Positions 29,501 through 39,677 of a DNA stretch of 64,000 nt are shown one piece after another. Source of the stretch: Luscinia megarhynchos (Eukaryota > Chordata > Aves > Passeriformes > Turdidae); assembly GCA_034336665.1 (NCBI GenBank), contig CM067570.1, forward strand, positions 12,236,002 through 12,300,001. Reading direction: 5' to 3'. The position numbers were made by a program, and so were the translations under genes. The notes below the pieces were generated by a model, which made no database searches, was not told the DNA's origin, and saw nothing but the letters and a program-made list of their open reading frames with translations. The first letter of the stretch is position 1. Each line of letters opens with the position of its first letter.

Positions 29501-30184
29501 ACACCTGGATGCCAAACCTGGAAATACCTGGTGGCTCAAGGAAATATTTATAGCCCTCTGAATGGCAGTGATTTTTATTTATAAATTATATGTTTATAAG
29601 CCCCTGAACGGCAGTCAGTTTACATTTTGGATCTTCCTGCTACATCTCAGCCTCCATGCTCTCCACATGAAACTCACTTTATCAGTTTGTAGTTGAGGAA
29701 GCAGGACAGGTGAGAAGATGGGAATTGACCTGGAGGTGGAAAGCCAAACCTCAGCCCTAGGCAGGACAGCACATTAGTTCCCACCCTGCAAGCCCTGAGA
29801 ACATACCCAGGAAGGCAGGACATGTCCTACTCAATATTGCCAAGAGCAAATTTAATGCTCTTTGAATTCCTTCAATCCCAAGCACCCTACACCAGGAAAA
29901 GGTTTCAGATCCAGAACCCAGCTTTAGATTAACCCAGCTTGAGCCAAGCATGTGAATGAAGGCCCAGCCTCACTACATCCTTTATGGAAATCCCTGTAGT
30001 TACAGCTAGAAGTGATGCACCCTCTGAATCCACCTTGGATGTCTCCTGCAGGGAGACTGTTCTCTGATTTCTGGAAGACAGTTTTATGTGGAAAGAACAA
30101 CCACATAAAAAATCTCCAGTAAATTCTTGATGCTACTGGCCCAAAGACTACAGTAGCCATGGAAGCTGGTGAAGCACAAGTCCT
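23560..30184. other. 5' flank of MRAS, no gene seen
   Basis: The first 400 bases are the shoulder of the CpG island. Beyond that I see no exon, RNA gene or recognisable transposon up to the CR1 copy at 30,185. Open frames are short and lack family resemblance; the longest is minus 28,252-28,731. A (T)ATAT stretch at 23,612-23,621 and an AATAAA at 23,662 carry no supporting context. Confidence 0.6.
29546..29624 (+). repeat. Imperfect 46-bp-period duplication
   Basis: Two related segments of about 33 bases, at 29,546-29,577 and 29,592-29,624, share the pattern TTTATAgCCC(T)CTGAAyGGCAGT. Short AT-rich sequence separates them. This looks like a small local tandem duplication that has since diverged. 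Confidence 0.6.
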
Positions 30185-30582
30185 ATGAGTAGCATTTGAG
30201 GGAGCTGGGGGTGTTTAGCCTGGACAAAAGGAGGCTCAGGGGTGACCTTATTGCCCTCTACAACTCCCTGAAAGGAGGATGTAGCTCAGTCTATACTCCC
30301 AGGCAGCCAGGGACAGGATGAGAGAAAATGCCCTCAAGTAACACCAGGGAAGATTAAGATTGGATATTTGTTTGAAAAAAAATATTCACTGTTAGGGTGG
30401 TCAGGCCTTGGAAATGGTTGCCCATGAAGTGGTGGAGTCATCAGCCCTGGAGGTATTTAAAAGAGGTTTAGATGTGGCACTTAGGAGAATGGTTTAGTGG
30501 TGGCCTTGGCAGTGCTGGGTTAATGGCTGGGCTTAATGATCTCAGAGAGCTTTTCCAATGTAAACACTTCTATGATTTTTGT
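30185..30582 (+). mobile_element. CR1 LINE 3' end, sense on plus strand
   Basis: This is a 5'-truncated CR1 retrotransposon of about 400 bp, covering the end of the reverse-transcriptase ORF and the 3'UTR. Recognisable landmarks in order are GGAGCTGGGGGTGTTTAGCC, AAAGGAGGCTCAGGGG, CTCTACAACTCCCTGAAAGG, GATTGGATATTTG, GTGGTGGAGTCATC, TTTAAAAGAGGTTTAGATGT and TTAGTGGTGGCCTTGGCAGT. It ends at CTTCTATGATTTTT, the remnant of the 3' octamer tail. Truncation at the 5' end is typical of avian CR1. Many substitutions show the copy is old, and the frame is broken, so it has no coding capacity. Confidence 0.95.
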
Positions 30583-31774
30583 GGAAAAACATTTCAGAAT
30601 GACTCTCCCTAGAATTCTCTTTCTGATTAATATTGTTCTTCTCCCCCCTCTTGCCAACTTAACAAACATTTCTGTATCTAAATAGCATTTTTAGTCCACT
30701 GCCTGTTGCAATCAAAAGAACCTTCTTATTGACTTCTGGGACAGTCAGGCCCAGCTATTAGTGAGACATAAAAGCATTCGAGCCCCACACTACTGGGACT
30801 GTGTGTGTAAATGGCATTACTTGCCTCCTCCTGTGGTTGTTCATGAGATCAGGACACAAAGCCTGTCTTTTGGGAGCCTCTTTCCTTCAGAAGCCTGTTT
30901 GCCTTTCTATCTCATAATGACAGTGAGAAATCCTTAAGGGTTTTCTAACTCCCCATTCCCCAGCAGAGAGCCCCAGCAGGCAAAGGCTTTGTCAGGCAGC
31001 ATATTAATGAAACAGAAAACATGACCTGAATTTTTATAGCTTGTACTTAGCAGGTCATTTACTTGTCATGAAAAGGAGCATTTTGCATTGGTTGCCAATA
31101 ATAGCTTCAGAAAAGCTTGCACTTAGCTCTCATGTTTAATTCCCATGAGGATGGAGGGTGAGAGGAAGAGCCCCACAGCTGCTCCCTTACCCCCACCCCA
31201 CGCTGGGATATTCAAACCATGCAGAGCACTCTTCTGAAATGCTGTAGCAGGAGCAGGGGTCTTGTGTGACCCTGGCAGGGAAGCCCACACACGGGGCTGA
31301 GCTGTGTCCCAGATCCCATCCCAGAAGAGTTTCTTATCCTCACTTCCCACGCAGCAGCAGCCCAGCTGAGCAGCTCTTTGCAGAACTGAGCTTGGCAATT
31401 TCCTCTCAGCCCAGCATGGCTCTGCCTGGTCAAGTTATCTCTCCCACTCAGGGCTGGGTCGCTAGACCCAGGCACAAATTTTGATGCAAAAGTGGGTTAA
31501 TTTTCACGAGCTGTGGAGTGATTTTCACAAGCTGGAGGGTCAGGCTTTCCTCATCGTACAAGGGGAACAGTGAGGCATGCAAATTCCCTCAGAGATAAGG
31601 ATGATGTTCTTAAGTGGGCTCTGAATCCAAGGTACCATATGTATCAGCTACAAGATACATGAACTGAAGGGCACAAGAACATCCTCGACCTGTGCCAAAG
31701 CTTGAATCATTAGCTGAACTGTTGATGAGTGCATTAAGTCTCTACAGAAGGGACAAAAAGGCCCATTTCTCTCC
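30583..31774. other. Spacer between two CR1 copies
   Basis: This is unique-looking sequence without a recognisable exon. A small direct duplication of about 20 bases (TTTTCAC[G/A]AGCTG) occurs at 31,500-31,540. Open frames at 31,123-31,484 on both strands overlap each other and look like chance. Confidence 0.55.
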
Positions 31775-31926
31775 ACACCTCTCCCAGGTAACAAGTGACA
31801 GGACAGAGGAAACAGCCTCAAATTGCAACAAGGAGAATTCAGATTGGATATTAGGAAAAAATTCTTCACTGGAGGGATGGTTAAGCATTGGAACAGGCTG
31901 CCCAAAGAAGTGGTTGAATCCCTGTC
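31775..31926 (+). mobile_element. CR1 LINE internal 3' fragment, sense on plus strand
   Basis: A 150-bp fragment matches the same part of CR1 as the middle of the 30.2-kb copy. It starts at CTCCCAGGTAACAAGTGACA, passes through GATTGGATATTAGGAAAAA and TTCTTCACTGGA, and reaches AAGCATTGGAACAGGCTGCC and AAGTGGTTGAATCCCTGTCC. It lacks the last ~120 bases of CR1, including the 3' tail. It is therefore a fragment left by deletion or divergence, not a simple 5'-truncated insertion. It reads closer to a CR1 consensus than the copy at 30.2 kb and may be a different subfamily. Confidence 0.92.
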
Positions 31927-34900
31927 CCACTTCATCACATATTTATGTGTCTGAGGGTCAAATCCACAAATCTGTCAGCTTGTTCTGATTGATTCCTTTC
32001 ACAGACTGCCAAACATGCTCCTGTGCAGGGCCTCTATAAGAACCTGGTGTCCAACTCTGCTCACCAGGCAGAATCACTGAATTACTGAATGCACTCAGTA
32101 CAGGAGATTTAATAAGGGCATGAAAAAGCTACTGAGAAACAAAGATCATGAACCTGCTTCTGCTAAGCCAGTTTAATTTTAAAATAAAAATCTCTAAAGA
32201 AAAAGTTTGAAGGGGCTTATAAACAAGGCTAGCATGGCTCATCAGATTAATTACAGGGCAGAGTGCATTTCAGATATTGATCTGAGTCTGGAAAGGATTT
32301 AATAAGATTAGTTAGGAGTTACTAGCACAAGATGGAGATATTCATCTGGTTCATAGCTTTGCTGAAGTCAGGGTACTTAGACTAGAGAAAAGTGCAAATC
32401 TTTGAAATCCCCAACAAAAACTACCATGTGCTTTACAAACATCAGTAAAACAAGCCTCACTAGGAAATGGGAAAACAGACTCTTTTCCCCACTCTTTTAC
32501 AGGTAGTTGATGGAGAACCTTCAAGCAAAGCAAATTTGATGAGACAGCCTTGCAACTCAGTGAATGTGGCAGACATTAGATCAGGTCACAAACAAACAAA
32601 CTCCTTACTCAAGCAAGGACTGTCTTGAAATGGAAAGTCACTGAAATTGCCATAATGGTTGGTACAAATCTGCTCTTTTTTACTGCTTCCTCAAGGCGAG
32701 TTGAATTTGGAACAGCTTCAAAGGCAGAGTAATGATTTCAGCCTGAGACACACTGCTTGCCCAGTGTCCATGCCCCACATGGAGAGCTCATGGGGATGCT
32801 GCTGGGATTGTGCTGCTCTTCAGACTTCTGCTTGCTGCCAAGTTTTAATAAAGGTGAACTATTTCTTTTCAGAAAGAAATTAATGATATGTTGTCTGAGT
32901 GAGGAAGGACTAAACCCTTCACTGCCCCATCTCCTCAGATGGTGGTGTTTATGGAAGGCCAGACATTTCCATGGCTATCTCTTTGCAAGAAGCAAAACTG
33001 ATCTCAGGCCTTCAGTGGATGATGGAGGTCTGTAGTGCTCAGAGCCTCTGCTTGGATATGGTTGGGTGGACACATGCAAAGCCACTTGCAGTGGTGAGGT
33101 TCCACCTCACCCTCAGTTATTGCCACTCCAAAGTCCATGATGAAGGATGCTGTTGCTTGCACAGATATTTATATCCAATGACATAATCTTTTGAATTCTG
33201 CAACAGTCCAGGTTCCAAAGCAATAATTTTAAGTTTGAATATATGGGGGTGGTTTGCACTGACAAGAGGTTAGTTTGATCTAAAGAGATGTTTCATCATG
33301 CTGCAGTAATTCAGATTGCATGCTAATTCCATCCTTGGCTTTTTCTCTGTGAGGAATGTGTCACTTAAATTTGCGGTATTCCATATCAACCACACACCTT
33401 TAGAAAATAGAATCTGCCAGTTGATTTCAAAACCAGCTGTCAAGTAATGTCAGTTTTTACTCAGACATCAGCCAAGATCCAGATCAGTGAGATTAGGAAT
33501 AAAAGGTTCTCAAGTGGGCTGGGAACCATCCCAGCTGTGCAAAGATCATGAACAGTTAAATAACTTGAGTGCCTGAGCATTCTAAAGCAGAGAAACCACA
33601 GAGGAGTCCAAGTGCCATGATTTGAGACACTTAAGGAATTATCATAAAAGTGTATAAAGAAAATTCAGTGACTTGCAGAAAGAAAATAAATTCCAGGACC
33701 CAAGTGCAGAAGGACCCAGTTTAACCATGGATTGTGAAAGGGATCTGGACTGTTCATGAGAGATTTTCCTTTCTTCCACCACTGGTAGATGGCATGAGCA
33801 AGCAAGTGCATTGGTCATTGCCTAGAAGTAGAGTAAAAATCTGAAACTTAAGAGAAGGTGGTGTGGTTATGTTGTGGTATGTGATTACTGAGTTTAAAAA
33901 TGCTGCAGTTAAAAGGAGAACCTCTGAGGAAAATGGGAAGCAGCACAGCAGACTGAAAATTAAATACCTGGATGAGTGCAGCCTCAGACACAGAATAAAG
34001 GGATCCAAGGGGCTGACATATCACATGCACTTAGGTGATCAGAAAAAAAAACAAATAAAAGGAAGCATTCCTTTGTAACTTTTACTTTTCTTTGGGGGTG
34101 AGGACAGAAAAGAAGCCTGACTGTCAATTGCACTGGGGGGAAAAAAAAATCTGATTGTGTTCTCCTCTTAAGAAATTAAGCTAACAAGGGATTTAGATTT
34201 GAAAGGAAGAAAGACAATCCTCTTTGCTTTCAGATTAAATACCTAACAATGGCACTTCTGCCCATAGTGCTTAAAAATCTATGGAAGTGCTCACATGTAC
34301 ACTAAATGTAAAGGAGTTAGATCTTGTAGGGTGAGACTGCACTGGCCTGGTGAGCACCAGCAGCCAGATTTCCCCTCCTCCTCCAAATCTCTCTCCTCCC
34401 ACTTGCCTTTTCAGCTTTGATGTGAAATCATCATTTTCAGAATGTGTTCTTGGAAGTTCACAATCTGATTTTGGGGGAAATCCTCCCTCCATGATAAGCT
34501 GTTTCCATGGGGATTAAATATTTCATTTTCAGTTTTGTGCTGGGAGCTTCTATAGAAGATTTACTTGCCAGTTTTCATGCCACTAAAAAGATAAGGAAAA
34601 TATCACCATGACAGAAGTCAATCTATACTCCCTCTATGTAGAAGATACTGGCTGGGGTAAGCATGGCATATCAAAACTGCTTAATTCTGTATGAAAAATC
34701 CAAACATTTTCTCATTACAGAATAATCTCAATACAGGAATGAATGAGGAATATCAAGAGATCAATTTGAATAGATTCAAGTTTCCCAGTCCCTATTAGCA
34801 TTCCAGAAGAGCCAGTAGAAAAAACAACCTCCTAAACCCAATCTGTCTGGAGAGCAGTCTGTGAAAACAGATTCTAATAACACACCTAACCAGGGATTTC

Positions 34901-37900
34901 TCATTTGCTTTTTGTTGTATTAATGATGACTAGCCTCAACCTGAATTCTGCAGGTATGCAGGATCCCCAGTGAAGCCACCAAGCATTAACCAGAGCAGGG
35001 GGAGTGAAGCCCATCAGTTGCACCTTTGATATCTGGTGTCCCTCCACCTGAGCCTGGGCCTTATGCTTTTACACTGACAGAAAACCCCTAACTTGTATAT
35101 AATTTTGCAGTGTCACTTTACTATTAGAAAGCATCTTTGCTGCAGTTTTCCCTCTGGTTAATAGAATGCAAGATCACTTATAAGAGCAGCGTGCCCCATA
35201 GACTACTTAGCCATATCTGCTGACTGCAAAACAGATATTTGTCTGGCTTCATATCTGCCTATCTGCTCAAGCCTGAATTGAGAATAAATTCTTGTATCTT
35301 GGGCATCTCCTTCACATGTTTCCAAACCTGGTCACTGAGGGCAGTTTTGAGGTCTATGGGGCAAACTGTCCTTTGTCTTGTCCCCTCAGATGGGCCATCT
35401 GAGAAGTGTAATTAGCATCCTGTGCTTGGAGCAGTGTCCTGCTGGGAAGAATGGATCCAAACAGTGCAGCAGCAGAGGCAGAGCAGACACAAGCCAGCAC
35501 AAGAAGAGTGAGCAACTGAGCCCTGCAACAACCTGAACAGTTTTTGTGCAAGTGATGCCCAGATGTGTCCTTCTTCAAGGGAACTCTGCAATGCAAGTGC
35601 TGTTGCTTGTGCAATATCTGGATGGGCCCTACTCAAAAATGATGATGTGGGACTGCATCAGACTATAATCATAATCTGAAGGATTTGTCATCATCCTGGA
35701 GCTGATCAAACAGTGGTCAGAAAAGTTATTTTCTCCAGAAGTACCATTTTCTGTCGGAAAAGTGTGTGTGTGTGTGTGTGTAGTTATTTGGGTTGGAACT
35801 CTCAAACCAATCAAGAATTCTCCAGCTTTCACTAGACACCCTAGCACTTTTAACCTCAACGTTTTCCAGAGGTAAAAACCCACAAAAGTTGCCAACAGCA
35901 ACATCTAAAGATATCCCCTGGCTGTCTTTCTTCCCTCCTTCACATTAAGAATGGGAAAATATTGTAAGGTGCTTTCCAGACAGCTGTGATGGTAACATGC
36001 AAGGAGTATGGGACTTGACCAGAGAAAAGACTTGTTACCTTATCCCCTCTCTATATCTGCCTCTCTGGGAAGCACAGCAGCCTGTCCACCTCTCTGCTGG
36101 CAGATAACACCAGCTCCAAGCAGTCAGTGAGATGCTGGGATTGGACATTGAGCAGTAAACAAGCACTGCAGGAGCTAATTGGAGTGTCGAGGAGAAGGGA
36201 GGGGAGGATCCTTGCTTCCAGCTGTTTTGTGTTGTCTCATTCATTTAGTGATTTATAATTTGTTGCAGGTAAAGCAAACCAGAGCTGCTGCCCATTGCTG
36301 CCACATGAAGAGCAATGGGGAAAAACTCCCTCTGTAGTCTGACTGTGGCACAGACCTTCCCATTGCTGTTCATTGGGTCCAAGAACATTTGCAGCACACT
36401 GCTTAAAGGCTGAATTTGACACTGTCTTTCCTTTTAAAGAAGCTTTAAAACCACTTCTTTCTATTTAGCAAGTATTACTACTTTGAAGAATTTGTAAAAT
36501 TAATCTCACCATTTCCCTCAATCCCTGTTACCAGCTGGAGTAAAATATCCACACTGTTTTCTTGATTAAAAGATTGCTGCAATCAGCAATGAATGAGCAA
36601 CCGTTCATGAGGGTAAAATTGAAATGATCCCTGATGTGAGCACATGAGCTGTTACAAATTTTTCCATGCTGAGCTTTCAAAATAATTATAGTAACCCTGC
36701 ATAATTTGACCTAGTTTTTATTGCATTCCACATCAAACTAAAACTAATAACACTTATTTTTAAAATAGCAGTGTTCCTTCAGTACAATTCACCCAAATAG
36801 AATCAGTTTCTGCAAAGAAAGTGCATTTTCTGCAAAGAAGTACTGTGTGATTTTCAGCTGCACAGAAAATTGGCCCATGGATGCAGTTCTCTCTGGTGCC
36901 ACAAATAAAAGGCTTTGCTGTCAGAGATTCACCTTGTTAAAGATAGTGGGTATTTCACACCTAATTCATCAGTGACAGCCCAAACCTTCCAGCTGCTCTA
37001 GGTCTACAGCTTGGAGAAATAAATGCTCTGTTTTTTCAGTTTTGTTCTTGATCTTGCAAACAAAACCAGCTCTGCCATCCACCTCCCAATAGCCTCAAGG
37101 TGGAGCATAATGATTCACAAGGAAAAGAATCAGGTTAGAGGCCTCTGTCCTGATATTTGTTAGGGCAAAGAAAAGGAATCAAGAATTATATAGCAAAGGA
37201 GAATTATGCTGGATTTAAATAGACATAAAATATTGCCAGGTACAATTGCTCAAGTTAATACTCAATTGGACAAAAGTTAGAAACCCTAGAAAATAATTAA
37301 GAGACTTTGGACTGATGAACATTGAGTTTGGGGAACAGGAATGGGAACTGAAGGAGATAATCCTCTCATTATGCTCCTAAATTGTTGATGCAATTACTGG
37401 GTGAAAGTCTAACTCATGAATTGATGCCATGAATATCTACCATTAACAGGAAATGTTATCCCTCTGAACTTTACCCTAGCAGTGATTGGCAGTACTTGAA
37501 CAACCTGCTGCAAACTTAAGCTAGAAATGTTTCACAAAAGAAATAGGGCAAGATAGTTTTTTTTATCATTGGAACCAATCCCCGGTGGAAGGGCTGGATT
37601 GCCTCACATTAGAGCTTTTGTATGGAGAAAAGATCTGAAAAAAACCCCATAGGTTTTGACCTTAAAATAAGAGAACTTGGTAAAAGGAGGATAATAAGAA
37701 ATACAATGTTGTTCCTTCATGAAAGACTTCAGTTTTGAAATAAATTTTTGTCTTGTAGCAGCTACAGAATTAAAGCTCCAGAGAGCTCCAGACTTCCAAG
37801 TAGAGAAAGATTCCTGAAACAATTATTATGGCAAAGTTCAGGGCTGCTCAGCAACATGATTCAAATCCCCCTCTGTCCAAGCTGGTGAAAACTTCTGGGG

Positions 37901-38814
37901 CAGATGCATTGTTCTGTGCACCCCTTGTTGTCATAATTCTTTAAGCTGAGCAATATTTATCATACTAAAGTTATAAAATTAGTTATAAATTCGTTCATAA
38001 CATTTACTAAAATAATTTCCATTATGAAGAGATCCATTTCAGGTTTGAGGAACTGGGCAAAGAGGAAGTGTGAAGAGATTTCCCCTGCAATTCCACGTGT
38101 CCTGTGAGGTGCAGGTGATTGCAGTATGTGAGCTGGTCTGCACAGACCTTGTTTTCCCCAGCTTGAGATATCCAGGGAATGAGATTTTATTAATAGGCTG
38201 GTTGAGCTTTAAAGGGTGGTAATATGGGTTTAACAGGGACAGTTGTGAAAATTCAGTCAGATTTTTCCTCCAGTCTGAAACACACACACAAACTTCTATG
38301 GGATGCTTCCCAGCTGGATTCTTTAGTTATCAGTGAACATGCAAGGGAAGAATTATCTTCAGCATGAAGCACACACTGAGGCTTTACAGAATCAGGGCTG
38401 CAAATGAGACCAATACAGTCTGGTCAGTAACTAATTACAGGACATGGTGTGAAAGAGTTCCCACTTGTTTATCCACCGTGAGGCAGACGTGCTCTCTGGA
38501 TCAGAAGGGATTCCTGGGGATTTTCAGCTGTGTGTCAGACCCTGCAGCTCAGTCTGCCATACTCCACAGGCTTGGAGGAGCCAAGACAAGCCCCTGAATG
38601 TGGATTACAATGTCTACACAGTGTGGGTCCCATCCTGGAGCCATTCAAATCCAAGAAGCATCAGGAGAGATGCTGCAACCTCAAGGTGCTCGGTCAGAGC
38701 CTGCGAAGGACTGAATTTTTCAGATTAATCTTTGTAAAAAATGCGGGTAAACTCAGGTCTTCTTGCTTTTCAGCCTCTGTCCTCCCTGGAAGGAGAGCCC
38801 TCCCTTTCCCAGGT
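31927..38814. other. Intergenic, no gene seen
   Basis: Nothing in these 6.9 kb is recognised as an exon, RNA gene or transposon. Simple sequence includes (GT)10 at 35,762-35,781 and a 9-A run near 34,141. A short direct repeat, TTTCTGCAAAGAA, occurs at 36,807-36,819 and again at 36,827-36,839. The stretch 36,650-36,800 is AT-rich. Confidence 0.55.
35762..35781. repeat. (GT)10 microsatellite
   Basis: Ten perfect GT dinucleotides occur in intergenic sequence. Confidence 0.97.
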
Positions 38815-39110
38815 ATCCAAAAGCAGGCGAGCGAGGACACGAAGTGGAGAGCCCCGAAACAGCAGCTGCTGCCTGCGGCTCCGGCACCGGGAGCCGGCAC
38901 CAGGGCAAAGCCGAGTGCTCACTGAGCTCTCTGTGGCCACAGCAAACAGCAAAGTGTTCTCACACCTAGCGCTGGCAGCACTGGCCTCCAGATGTGCACA
39001 CGGAGGTACCGCCCATGTTCTGCACAGAATAAATGACACAGGCTGGTCCCTGTGCCAGGCGGTGTCAGCATCGCAGCCCCGGCTCTTCCACGCTCCCAGA
39101 CTTGTTTCTT
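38815..39110. promoter_or_regulatory. CpG-enriched patch (weak)
   Basis: About 300 bases have clearly more CpG than their surroundings. I count roughly 17 to 19 CpG between 38,820 and 39,170, with a GC-rich core CTCCGGCACCGGGAGCCGGC at 38,880-38,899. Open frames overlap on both strands (plus 38,530-38,925 and 38,741-39,148; minus 38,770-39,039), as expected for GC-rich DNA, and none is recognisable. It ends just before the LTR remnant at 39,163. It could be a small promoter, an enhancer or a GC-rich relic. Confidence 0.3.
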
Positions 39111-39162
39111 CGTGCCAACTTGGTGCTCTGGACAGTTTAATATTTTAGTTTATTCAGTGCGA

Positions 39163-39677
39163 GTCCGCTGGTTTTGGCTGAGATAATTTTTTTCATAGTA
39201 GGTGGTATTGAGCTCTGGTTTTGATTTGTGCTGCCAGTAGTGTCGATAATTTAGGGATGTTTTCTAGAATCAGAGAATCATGAAGGTTGGAGTCCTCATC
39301 GAGTCTAACCCTCAAGCCAGCACTGTCACTGTAACCCCACCCCACTAAACCTTATCTCCCAGCTCCAGATCTCTCTTAAACACCTTTTGACACCTCTTCT
39401 GTTACTATTGAGCAGCTCTTACACGGAGCCAAGGCCTTTTCTGCTCCCCACCCCACCAGTGAGGGTACAGGAATTTGGAAAGAGACCATGCTGGGACAGA
39501 CGACACTAGCTGGCCACTGGGATATCCTCTATGGAGACATCCTCAGCATAAAGCTGGGGGGAGAAGGAAAGGGAGGTGTTCAGTTTGTTTTCTTCAGTTG
39601 CTGTTACACTGGAGATGGCTGAACACCTACTTGACCATGGGAAGTGATGAATGAGTTTTTCAGTTTGCTTTGCTTGT
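39163..39677 (+). mobile_element. Avian ERV LTR remnant, sense on plus strand, interrupted
   Basis: This is a diverged copy of a widespread avian retroviral LTR. The 5' part (39,163-39,263) starts near CTGGTTTTGGCTGAGATAAT and includes TTTCATAGTAGGTGG. The LTR resumes after a nested CR1 at about 39,401 with ATTGAGCAGCTCTTACAC and CCAAGGCCTTTTCTGCTCCC. It continues through CTCAGCATAAAGCTGGGG, where the LTR TATA box has been lost, and CTGGAGATGGCTGAACACCT, to TTTGCTTTGCTTG. The 3' end, including the poly-A region, is missing. No internal retroviral genes flank it, so it is a truncated solo LTR. I recognise the family as avian ERV, but I cannot assign ERVL or ERVK with confidence. Confidence 0.85.
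39264..39400 (-). mobile_element. CR1 3' tail nested in the LTR, minus strand
   Basis: Read on the minus strand, this segment has the CR1 3' end order: GTGTTTAAGAGAGATCTGGA, AGGTTTAGTGGGG, GGTTAGACTCGATGA, CCAACCTTCATGATTCTCTG, then ATTCTAGA. The order, orientation and terminal ATTCT repeats mark it as a 5'-truncated CR1 insertion of about 135 bp. It splits the LTR between GGGATGTTT and ATTGAGCAG, which are adjacent in intact LTRs. The CR1 therefore jumped after the LTR. Confidence 0.85.

Noticed and set aside
30185..31926. Possible functional reverse transcriptase from the CR1 copies
   Set aside because: Only the extreme 3' ends are present, with frame-breaking changes. No catalytic motif remains.
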